Notes under the pieces: model-generated
What the model saw: the letters and a program-made list of their open reading frames with translations, nothing else
The model's database searches: none
What the model was told of the DNA's origin: nothing
In this document: positions 24,689 to 36,700 of the stretch, in pieces
How the letters are laid out: every line of letters starts with the position of its first letter
Numbering within the stretch: position 1 is the stretch's first letter
Made by a program: the position numbers and the translations under genes
Assembly: GCA_013398015.1 (NCBI GenBank)
Contig: VZRR01010743.1
Location: 124,001-188,000 of the forward strand
DNA: 64,000 nt
DNA from: Oreocharis arfaki
Lineage: Eukaryota > Chordata > Aves > Passeriformes > Paramythiidae
Direction: 5' to 3'

Positions 24689-24796
24689 GATTTTTGTTGC
24701 CAAGATACTACGGCAAGGAAGATGAGAAGGTTCTTAAGACCCGGACACGATCCAGTGCGAGAGAGGCTCAAACGCGACCTTTTCCAGTTTAACAAG
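24689..24796 (+). CDS. LLGL2: LLGL2 first coding exon (5' UTR 24,689-24,721; coding from 24,722)
   Basis: Acceptor TTTTTTGTTAG at 24,687-24,688, then 33 nt of 5' UTR, then ATG. Encodes residues 1-25, ending LFQFNK at a phase-0 GTACGG donor. The short basic N-terminus is characteristic of the Lgl family. Confidence 0.93.
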
Positions 24797-27700
24797 GTAC
24801 GGGGTTTTCCTCAGACCTCAAGGCAAATCTATCCTGAGTCACTGCATCCTGCAAAAGGAGGGATAAACTACTTGAGTGTGGGTGGAAAAGTTAAATTTAG
24901 GGGAGGTGGTTTGTTCTCTTTTTCAGTTCTGTCCTTTTCTCCCCTGATGTGCCTGAGTAGTTTCCTTTAAGCTCCTGGGCATGTTCTCAATTCTGTCTCT
25001 CCTTTTTAAGAGGAAGGATATTGTGATGCTGTTGAGTGGCACTTGCTGAAAGAAGAGATCTTCACAGCAGCTTTTCTATCCTCTGAGTGGTCTGTCACTT
25101 GTCCTGCTATGTGCTGGGACTATTTCTGTTATAGGTAGTCCTTGTTAGGTAAACAAGCATTTTTCTAAAGATACGTAGAAGCCACAGCTTGTGATGCAGC
25201 TGAAGCCAGAGTTCTTTGTCCCTGATTATACTTTGGATCTACAAGTGTACTTCTGCTTTTAAATGTGAATTTAAAAGGCTGTGCTAGCACCTAGGCAGCG
25301 CAATGGCCATTAATAATGAATTTACTATTATCTTAGTCTGAATCTGTTTCTAGGTTTTTTCCTTCCCTCTGTGAAGAAGAAGTGGCAATGGCTGTGTTAT
25401 CTGTCCAACACTCTGGGCACCTCTCTTTTGAGCTCTGGCCAGGAGCGTAGTGCTTTTATCTTTGAAAAGGCCTAGTATTAAACCATTGCTAAGCTAATGG
25501 CTACTTACATCTTCTTTGGGGAGCAGAAATGTATTTGTAGGTTTTGTGTTTCCAAGGTTTAAAGGGAATTTTGCTGAAAAGTGTAATGGATAAATGAAAT
25601 CAGCCTAGGAAATAACCTCCTTGATTCATTAGAATAATTGTAGTGTAGATGGATACTTGGAAGTGGAATTGTGGATATTTGAGATAAATGATTTAATGTA
25701 GCTGGTACTACGTGACACCAATTCCATGCATACCTCCCTGCCATTGGGGAGACAAAGGAACTCAGGAGTGCTTCAGGTCTGTTTTCTGCCTGCTACCACG
25801 AGGAAATCCTAATGCAGATGCAGTAGAAAAATCAGTAAATGCAGACCAGGTTTGAGTTGTTTGCATCTGGCTAAATGCAATGTCAGCTTCAGAAAAGACG
25901 TCCCAGGGATGGGTCAGAGTTGCTTAAAAGCATCTAAAATTACATATACATTGGAAAAATCTCTTCTATTTTAGGGATGTCTCTTCCTTGAATATGCCTT
26001 TCTCTTATGAGAATGTTTGGCTAAGCTTTACCTACCAGAGATACACTAATTTGGATAATGCAAAACAGGGTTCAAAGAGCTGGCTTTTGCAGCAGAGGGA
26101 AACTTCCAAATATATTAGAAGCTGACATCAGGATTTGTGACTCCATTTGATTCAGTCCTGAAGGTAAATATTGCATCTTGTTTCTAGGGAGACAACTACT
26201 TTGGACACTTCCTAATGGTTTACTCTTATTAACAGCTTGGTAATTAAAGGCCTAGTAAAATGCATTTGCACCTTTAAGCCACAGTAACTTGTTCTTTTCT
26301 AATAAGAATCAGAAGGGAATGAACATTATACCAGAATCTCTTACACTCTACTTTTTTCTTGCATAAAAGTGAGGGGTTTTTTTCCCAAGTCTTGTGTCTC
26401 CCATTCCAGTATTTCCAGAGATAATGAGTCTTTTGAAAGCTTCTACCCTTTGATCCAACAAACATCTACTCACAGCTAGGTAGACTGAGAAAATCTGGGA
26501 AAGTCAGACCTTAATTCTGAGCTGTTGAAGGTTGTGGCTTCAAGGAGCCAAGAATCATAGTGCTTTGTGTGCCAAGGCTGTCCTGGCCTAATGTGCTATT
26601 AGAGCAAGCACATTAGTGCTGGTAAGCAGGTTTTTAAACACTTGTTATTTGAGGTCTTTGAAAGACTTCTGGTTAAGAACCTACTTGGGAAATATTTTGT
26701 GGGACTGTAAAGTTGCTGATCAGAGAAATTGCACGGTGGATTTGCACCTCTTCAGTGTGTGATGCGGGTGATGACTAAAGGCAAGGTCTGTCCCTTAAAG
26801 GTGCTGGGGATTCCTGCCCTCATTTTACACTGGAGTTGAATATAAATGCATGATGCCACACAGATTTAGTGTTAGTGTAGTGGGATGTATTTGACCACGC
26901 TGACCTAGAATGGACTTCAATTTAGAAAGTCTATTTAATTGGTGGTGGTGGATTTTTGTTTGTTTGCTTACTCTGTCAGGTATAAAGAGGCTGTGATCTT
27001 TTTACTGCCTCTCTCTTGCATTTCTGTTTTGCATAAGAGGTGGTCCAGATGGTTTTAAAGGACTGATTGATGACTGGACTAGCACTTCAAACTGTCTTCA
27101 AACTTGTGTTTGTTTCAAAAAACACCTTCCTAAATTCTGCTAGTCACTTAGCTTTGCATATCTGTTTCTCTGTATGACTAAGAACTTCCCATACTTGTGT
27201 GTACCTGTTGCAAGAATCTGTTTTTAGCTCAGTGGATTGAATGAAGGATAAGGTATGTGGACTTGGCAGTCTACTTTGAGTTTATCCTGCTTTTGGAAGT
27301 AGTATTTGGATGCCTTTGGCTCCATCCAAGCCCTGAAGAAGAAACATGTTCAGGCTGGCATTGTCAGACTAGATGATGGGTAACACACAGGTGAACCAGC
27401 CTGTCTTACAGCTGAATGTTACCCAACTGGGAACATTGCATTTAATTTATGGCTTCATGTTTTTTCCCCTGTTTTCAGCCTTCCTGCCCCTTTGCTGATG
27501 GATGTGATGGGTAGCTCACCTGAAATCTGAATTAGTGTCTCTGCAAAGTGGAGTTAGCACATACAGGCTTCATTGTTTCTTCAAAAGATGAATTAACAAA
27601 GGGACAGGGTTTGTATTGCCTGTGGTTGGGTTTGTCTCTGCTCTGTCATAAAACAATCTGAGAGGAGAAGCAGAGACAAGTGAAAGGAGGAAGACAGAAC

Positions 27701-30700
27701 TGAATTTCATCGGCACAGCTTTAGTGTGGGCTGGGAACAACTGTTCGGTTTGGCCACATTTTTCCTGCAGTAAATATGACTGACACGAAGCATTTCTGTC
27801 AGTGCTGCTGACACCAGGCTTGCTGGAATCTGACAAATCTGTGGAGAATGAAAAAAAGCTCCTACCTTTCCCCAAAGAAACAAAGGCCCTTTTGAGAAGG
27901 AGGGCACATTGTGGGCACTCCAGTTTCTTATTTCAGCTCTGCTGAAAGGCTCCATTGTAACCTCTGCTGCCTCCTGCCCCCCTCTCTCCCCCTTGCTGCG
28001 TTTACCTGCTGGGCAGGTGAAAGGATTGGCTGATGAAAGCTGCCGAGAGGAGAGGGGAGGGAAGGAGGGCAGCCCAGAGCTGGCTTTGTGTGATTTAACA
28101 ACTGGGTGCAGATAAGTACAAGGGAAAGATCTGGGTAATCAGGGCAGTGAATGTGAATGCCTGGCCCTGGTGGTGTCAAAGGCAGCCCAAAAGCCACAGT
28201 GAAGCCTTTATTGCCCAGCTGTGGAAACAAATGACTGACATGAGAGAGTTATCTTTGTTGCATTTTATGGGCATCTTGGTTGAAGATTCAGAGCTGTCAG
28301 AAACCTTTAGTACATTTACTGCTCTCGGTGAGCAGTTGTGTAGCACACTGTGGTTGTTACTGATACTTCTCTTTTGCAAATTTGTCTGTGGAATGGGGGG
28401 TACTTCAAATTTTTGGTTGAATGGAAACCTGGAGAAAAAAAAAATCACCCTCCTATTATTATTACTGAATCATACACACTTGGTTGTGCAGTTCATAGGT
28501 CTCGTACTTGAAAATTAAAGCCTTCATTGACTTGTCTAATGTGTTTACAAATTAACACATCAAACCCAAGATATAATTAGGCCAGTATTAAGGCTGGTGT
28601 TGACAGCTTCCTAACAGGCAGTGCAGGATTGTATAAGTCATGGTTTTCTGAGAGTTGTGGCTAAAGCTTTATCTTCTGGGCTGGATGAAATCTCAGAATA
28701 ATCGCAGTTTCTAATTATGTGTCATTGAAAACTGCACCAAGTTGAGCTGATAACGTGACAGTGCAGTGACTGTGAACAAGTTGAAACTAAAACTAACAGG
28801 GGAGTTACACTGGTGTCTCCCTAACAAGTTCCTCACTTTGTTTTGGGTGAGAGTGGAATGGTGTTTATTGCCCATGCTACACCTGATTCATTTAAATGTC
28901 TGATTTGTTGTTAAGATAACGTTACCTTGGATCTTCTTCCCAGAATTTTGCACCATAGCGTTATACTCCCACAACTTTGACAATTAGGAAGCTTTTCTGT
29001 GTTGTCTCAGTAGCTATCACAGTGCAGAGAAATTCCTCTTTGCCTGTGCAGGATTAGGAAACTGCTGTGTTTCAATTCTGAATCCATTGATAAATTCCTA
29101 ATTTCATACAGCCTTCTCTAGGAAGTTTTGTATGTGTATCTATGCAAAGGTTGGTTAACAGCAGCTTCAAGGGTGACAGTAAAAAGATTTGACTTCTCAA
29201 AATTTGTTTTTAATAGTGCAAACCTAACACTTAAATTACCTTCTTATAGTATATATAGGTAAGGCTGGAAATTAAGTTATCATGAAAGGAAGTAAACTCA
29301 GTGGTCTTGGAGCTTGCAGTACTAATCTTGGCTTACCACCTATAAAAGGTGAAATTACCAACTACTCTTTTGCCCAGCCTAATGAGTTGGCAAGCAGAAA
29401 ATTGGGAAATACTCCAATATTTCCAGTTTTATCTTCTACAGAGGCTCATCTTTCCTTAAGAGGACCTCAGGCTGGGGTAACCAGTATTTAGAGGATGGAG
29501 GTCTTTTCTTGCAGCTTGAGAATTGTGATCAAATGGGTAAAACTGAAGCAAACTGGCAGACTCTGGAGTCAGCTGGATCCTCCTGTGCTGTGTCTTTGAG
29601 CAGGACATTAAAGTGCTTTGCAGCAGCTGGGGCACCTCAGGCTATGGCCTGACCACAGAAATGAAACCGGCTCCATTTGATTCTCGTGCAGGGGATTAAG
29701 TTGGGAAATCACTACGCAGGAAATAAAGTCCAGGTGTTACTTTTAGGCTGAATAAAGCATAAAACTTAAGTGATGTGGTAGCTTTGCTTCAAAGACATGA
29801 TGGAAATAAGGATGGGAATGAGGTGCAAGTGCTGTAGATGGGGGAGTTCTCTGCTTTTTTGTTTGTTTTTCAATAGTGAGTGAATGAATTCCTATTCTGT
29901 AGCTGGCCAGCTTGCCTTAGAAGAAGGTATTTTCCAGAAGTTGGGCCTGTAAGGATCAGTGTTTTCCAGGAAGCATCCCTGTTACTCTTCCCTATTAATC
30001 TGTGGGCACACCAGCCCTCTTTACCTGGCTGTTGGTCTGTACTGGTTTTGCCTAAACCAGGATAAGAGCTGTGCATTAGCACTTCTGAAAACCTCACTGA
30101 GCTGTTTTCCAAGCAGCCTGGTGGCATCCTGTAAGTATGGCAGGACGTTATTCCCTGGTGTGTACGTGCATCAGCTGTGCTCAGTGTGGTGTGTACAAAC
30201 ACTCCAGATCTCCCTCCTGGAGAGTAAATTGTACTTTAGGGAAGCCGCTAAGGCCAAGCAACACTGCTCCTCGTGACAGTGACATCTTTTTAGTCCCCAG
30301 TGGCTTTGAATGTCTCTGAGGTGGCCTAGCAGGCTCCTGCTCTCATTAAATTCCGGTGTTCCTTGTGTTCCCTTTGGAAAATGGGTATGGATTGCATTAG
30401 TTTTCCTGACTGCTCGTAGGAAATCTGTTTAGTTTCCTTGATGAGCACTGATGTTCACTTGTAGCTCTGCATTTCTTTGCACCATTTCTTCATGTCAGTC
30501 ACCAAAAAGAGGTCAGGAAGGCTGACCTGTGTGGAATTTGGCAGATAAAGCTGATCTTACAGCACACAGCATTTGTGTCAGACTTTGAAATTGTGCTGAG
30601 CAATTGGTTTACAGAAGTTCAGCTGATGTGCAGTGATGGAGTGTGTTGTATTGACTGACTAAGCTCTGCTTATGCAGAGTTATTTGTAATCTTAACATCA

Positions 30701-33700
30701 AGAGCTGCTTGGGCCACTGTTTTCAGGATATTTTTCTTTCATTTCTGTTACACTTCTGGATATCCTGGCTGTGGAACCAGGGATTCTTGGCACACATTCA
30801 TCATTAGGCTGTTGTTCAGCAAATCTAACCTGTGTTTGAGCACCTTTCAGCAGAAAAAGCTGCCATTGAGTGCTGTATTTCAGACTGCCATGCCATGTTT
30901 ACTTTCTGGGTTTTATCTCTGCCCAGCAATGCCCATGAAACACGCTGCTGATCATGATTTTTCCTTCTCTCTCCCAGACTGTGGAACATGGATTTCCCCA
31001 CCAGCCCAGTGCCCTGGGCTACAGCCCGTTTCTCCGTCTCATGGCCATTGGGACACGATCAGGAGCCATCAAATTGTATCCTTTGAACACCTTGGGTGAG
31101 AGTTCTTTAACCTCAACAGAATGTGGAGCTTTGAAGACACTTCAACAGTTAGATCAAGTAGGACTTTGTAAGCAAGGGTTACTGGAGCACTGAAACAGTT
31201 TGCCAGGGTTTGGAGTGATTTTGGTCTCATCAGGGTGGGATTGTCCTTCCAAGAGCTAAGCTATAGCTCCAACAGAAGCTGAGCTGATGCAGATATTAAA
31301 CAAGACTCTGCTCTTGCTGTGCAGAAGGTCACACTAGATCTGGCCTAAGTTTAGCAATCCTTCACATTGTAAATTCCAGGGTTGTTTAAATATTTGGGGC
31401 AGGGTTCCTTTTCTTTTTCTTTTTTTTTCCTAAAGCGATTCTATTTCAAAGGTTAAAGCTGAAGTCAGAAATGCTTTCAACTTCCTGAGTTTTTGACCAT
31501 CCAGGAATTAAAGATCTAAACATTGAAGGTGGTAATTTGGTTTTTTTAGCTAATGACATTCAGTCTGATTTTTGTGTGTGTGAGGTGATTCTCATGGCAG
31601 AGACCAGTTAGATGACCTGTAAAACAGTCATGTCACCCAGCCCAGAAAGGAAAAGTTGGTGCTGTCTCTGCCAGCTTAATCATTCATTGCTGGTGTTGTT
31701 TGTGCTCAGAGGCTGGACTCCACATGCAGGCAGTAGCCATCTGTCTCCTGGTTACAAATTAGTTAAGCAGGATTGTAGTGTCTGGGAAACCATGAAACAT
31801 CCCTGAGAAAAAACAGGGTCCAGGCACCTCTTCTGCATATGCTGAAGGAAGAAGTGAACTTCCCTGTTCTCCACAGTGAGCACAGCCTGCAAATTTTACA
31901 GGCATGTAAAATCAAAAGTAGATTTGCATTGATTCTTTGCAGTCCAGCTCACCAACAGTAAAATGTGGTTTCAGACTAATCTCTTTTTGTCTTGCTTGCT
32001 AGCAAGCTTCTTATCAATTAATTGTAGCTGTGGGTCACCTTAGATACTGTAAATCCTCAACAAACTCATCAGATATGGTGCTCCCGGAGTGGAGTTCATG
32101 GGTTTACATGAAGAAAACAACACTGTAATGCAGATTCACTTTATACCTGATCAGGTAAGTGCATTTTCAGTACCTCTGTGACTTCTGTAGATCTCTCCTA
32201 AACGGGTGTTGATTTTATTCCAGGGATCTGGGCTCCTATTACCAAGAATATTCAAATGCTGCTTGGTTGGAAATGTTTATCCCAGTGTATTTTGTGCTCT
32301 CAGAAGCTCTTGTTGCTGTGGAGATGTTCAGTAAAACTAAAAGAGAAGCTTTAAACTGAAGAGTAGCTTTATTGTTCATAACTGTTAGTCATTTATCTCC
32401 AGCAACATCCTGGGAATGGTAATAAGGCCAGGACAGTTCAGGCAGTCTGCTGCAGAAGCAAGAACTTCCTTTTCCTTTTGAAGCCCCTATTTTTCAGTAG
32501 GACTGGGTGGTCTTTCCTCTGCACAACAGATAGAACAGGAGCTGCTGCTGAGCTGACTTAATTATTTTCAGGAGCTCAAAACAGCACTGCTAACCTTGCC
32601 TGCTGTTAAGTTTGTTGCCTATGTGTTTTGGGGGTATTGAATCTTGCTCCTGGGGATTGCTGAACAGTTATTGCCACACACTAAAAATAGGAAAGCAGAA
32701 TTTTCCAAGTGTCTGGTGGCTGTCTAACTACTTTCCCTTTCCCTTGACTGTCAGACTGGTGTCTTGGTCACAGACTTTGTTGCCTGATGCCCCCAGTGTA
32801 GCACAAGTGGCCTCTTTCTGAGAGAGATTTAATTCTTGAGGTGGTTTTGGGTGTCTGTTTGCTTAACTAATGGTATAAACTGAAACTCCCATGGGGAGTG
32901 TTGCACCAGGTGTGGCTGCAGCAGGTAAAATGCTTCAATTTGAACATCTAGCCAGCAGGGCTGGGCTCATAAAAGGATTCTGACACAACCCTCCAGGATG
33001 AGGTTGGACACGAAGAATGCGAGGAGTGTGGTGTAGCAGAGTGTATCAGCCCCACCCAAAGCTGAGGTGTGTTCAGCAAACCTGTGCTGAGCCAGGAGGA
33101 GGTGAGATACAGCCTGCAGCTGCATGGCTGGGCTTTACAGCACAGGCTGATCTTCTTCAGGAGCCTAAATCCTTGTCATCCCCCTCAGTGATAACCTGTG
33201 CTTTTACGACAGGGTTTTTAGCCTCTGGGCTACTTCTTGTCTCCCTCCACCCCCCAAATCCCATTGCTGCAGTGTTTGTCCACTGCCATAAAAAACTGAA
33301 CCAGCTCCCCAGTCCTGTTTTAGCAGGGAATTATGAACAGCAGCAACTCTACTGCTAAATTTACTGTGTTATATTTAATACTGGCATTCCGAAAAAAGCA
33401 AATTGTGTGATTTTGCAGTGCCAGCTGGTGACACTGCTGGATGATAACAGCTTGCACCTCTGGAGCCTGAAGCAGCATGGAGGAGCATCCGAGCTGCTGG
33501 AGGAGCATCGCTTCACCCTCAAAGGGCCACCTGGGTAAGCCACAGGAGGGGCGTGGAGCTGGTCTGGGGATAAGCAACTCAGAAAATTCTGCTATTCTTT
33601 AGGCTAGAGCTCGTCCAGTTCTTACAACTGAATCCATTGAAAGGGCATTCCTCTGAATCCATTGAAAGGGCATTCATGGAAAGCAATCAGGAGCTGGCTG

Positions 33701-36700
33701 GGGCATGGGAGACCAGCTTTTAAAAGTGCTGAACCAGTGCCAAGGGTGACATCTTTTAAAGTATTGTGCATTCACTGCTGTGAGTACAGGAGCTCTTAAC
33801 CTTAAGGTTAAGGTAAATCTAACCATGCCTTAAGTCAGACTTTGAAATGCTGTTGTGGTTTTAGTTTCACTTGATCTTGCCAGTTTTAGGTGAGCTATTT
33901 ATAGGAACACTTAGAGAGGGTTCTATAAAAAGGTGTCTGGTTCTTTGTCCATGCACTTGTCAAAAATTTTTGACATAATTTGTCTTAAAGCTGATGTTTT
34001 CCTCCTTAAAAGAAAAAATCATGCCTCCAAAACAAATGACACTAGTAAATGTCCCGTTGTGTTATTAACTCTCCCAAATTCAGTAACAAAGAGTCTCTTT
34101 GCATCCCCAGCTCCCCACCAAGTGCCACCCAGGTAACAGCTGTGCTTCCCCATTCCTCACGGGAGGTGCTGTACCTCGGCACGGAGAGTGGCAACATCTT
34201 TGTGGTGGAGCTGCCCTCATTCCGAGTGCTGGAGGACAGGACCATCACCCCTGAGGCCGTGCTGCAGCGGTGAGTGAGCAAACAAGAGGTGGAATCCCAT
34301 TACCAGACACATCCTTTGTTAAATTGTCACCCCAGATTATGTACTGGGGCCTCACTGTTGTGTTAAGCATTGTCCGTATCTGCCTGACTCTCATGAAAGT
34401 AACTTTGGGTCCTGGTGTGTGTTAAGTAACAGTTTCTGTCCTGGTCAACCTGCTGTTGTCACTGTGGAGGTACAGCATGTTCACTTGGGGTGAATCTGCA
34501 AACCTTGTGTCCTGGCCCTTGCGTTTAGTTTTGAAAAAAAAAAATATTTTGTTTAGCTGTAATTACCCGTTTATTTTTTCAACCACTGGCACAACATCTG
34601 ATACTGCTTTATTCAAATGAGGATTTTATCACTCTGGAGATTCGAGTGCTGCTGAAAACTGTCCTACTTCATGTCTCCTACTGACATTTCCATCTTACCT
34701 TTATTCTGTAACAGAATGAGGTGGGTGGTTCAAACCAGGGATCCAGTCCTGGAATTCATTGTAAACCTTGGCCTTTCCTTGAAGAAAATGGGACTGGGTG
34801 CATGTCCGTGTGGTAGGCCTGGTGTGATGTTTCCCCTAAGATTTTTCTGCTGCTTGAAGGATTTGTGGGAAGATAATAATTACCTGTTTCAACTTTGTGG
34901 CTTAATTTCTTGTTCTTACACCTTTTATTACAGTTCTTTTAGGTTGTACCTGGACTCAGCTTCTCTTGGTTTTCTCTTCTGCTCCTGCAGGATACCAGAA
35001 GATAACTGCAACAGACGATCTTGTGAACTGGTGGAAGCCCTTCAGGAGCATCCTAAGAACCCTGACCAGATCCTAATTGGATACAGCAGGGGCTTGATTG
35101 TCCTCTGGGACCTGCAGAATAACAAAGCAACACACCATTTCCTGGGCAGCCAGGTATTGATTCAATCCAGAGTCCGTTCAGCAGGGCAGGAAGGGCTCTC
35201 ACTGACACTGAAGACAAAGCAGGTGCAGGGAGAGCCTGACAAAGCTGCTTTTTTAGTAAGAACGGTTGTTTTGGGGAGATAACAGCTCTCTGGAGAGCAG
35301 TCATTTGTATGGCTTTCTTTTCAGCAACTGGAGAACCTCTACTGGCAGAGGGATGGCAGTAAATTCATTAGTTGTCACTACGATGGAAGTTACACTCAGT
35401 GGCCAGTATCCAGTGACAACAGGCAGCCAGAGCCTCTGGAAAACACTGTGCCTTATGGTCAGTAAGTGAGGTTTAACTGTTGTGTATTTGTCCAAACTCA
35501 AACTAATTCTGAGCTTGTGCAGGATATTCAAGTCACAGTTCTCCCTAGTGTTTAATGGCAAAATGCAGAGGTGTCTCTAGAATGGCTTGTGAGCCTGGAC
35601 TAAGGGATTTCAGCCTAGTTTTTTTCTGGGATTTGAAACTCCCTTGCATTGTTGAAGTCTGTCCTGAACATGGAGAGCAAGTCTGTTGACAAAATTAGTG
35701 CCCCTTATGAAGAAGGGTGTTGGTGATTCAGCTCTTTGCTTTAGCTGGTGTCTTGTTCAGCAGGAGTTGCTTGGATCCTGTGTAATTAATAGTGAGCTGA
35801 GTGTATTTTTTGTCAACCTGAGCAGTGATGAAATGAAGCTTCTGATTTGCTGGAACCCATCAAATGGGATGACCTCACTTTTTGAGCGTAGAGAAGCTTC
35901 TAAAGCTCTATCACTTCATATTAGTTTCAGGAATGACTGTGATTTTAGCAATCCTTTCTAGTTAATCAGCTCCTCCAGCAGCACTTCTACTCCCTGGTAG
36001 CCATCAGCAACATGGTTTAGAACTTCCCCTGAGCCTAAGCTGTGTTTTGCTGAAGAGTTCTGTGGTCAGTGTGTCCCAGAAGACTTGTCTGATGTGGCTT
36101 GGTCTGGGGAGGTGGTGCCTACTAATTCAGGTGACTTCCCTTGGGGTGGAGGGTGAGGTGACCTGGCTGAAGCAGAATCAGCAGCTTCTGATGTAAAGAT
36201 GCACTTCTTGAATTGTAGCGAATAACTCTGTTTTCTCAGGTCCTTTTCCTTGCAAAGCCATCTCCAAGATCTACTGGCAGACAACAAAAAATGGGTGAGT
36301 TGGTGGTGTATCCCTTCAGTCTCACCTGTTTATAGGGTGCAGTGTGCAGTGCCATATAAACCCTTTAGAGTAACATTATAAGAACTTGTCAAAGTTCCTT
36401 TGACATTTCTTTGAATTTTTCCTTACTCCTCACTTCAGCACACACCACTTTAACTCTTTCTTTCTCTTAAGGCTTCCTTACATAATATTCCAAGGAGGAA
36501 TGCCCCGGGCTAGCTATGGGGACCGGCACAGCATCTCTGTTATCCACGGCAGCCAGCAAACAGCCTTTGACTTTACCTCACGAGTGATAGACTTCTTCAT
36601 AATCTTCAGTTCAGATCCTGCTGCAGGTATGTGATGGAAGGGCATTACTGAGGAATTAGGGTAGCTCTGTACGTGTTTGGGAATCTGCCTGGTATAAATA

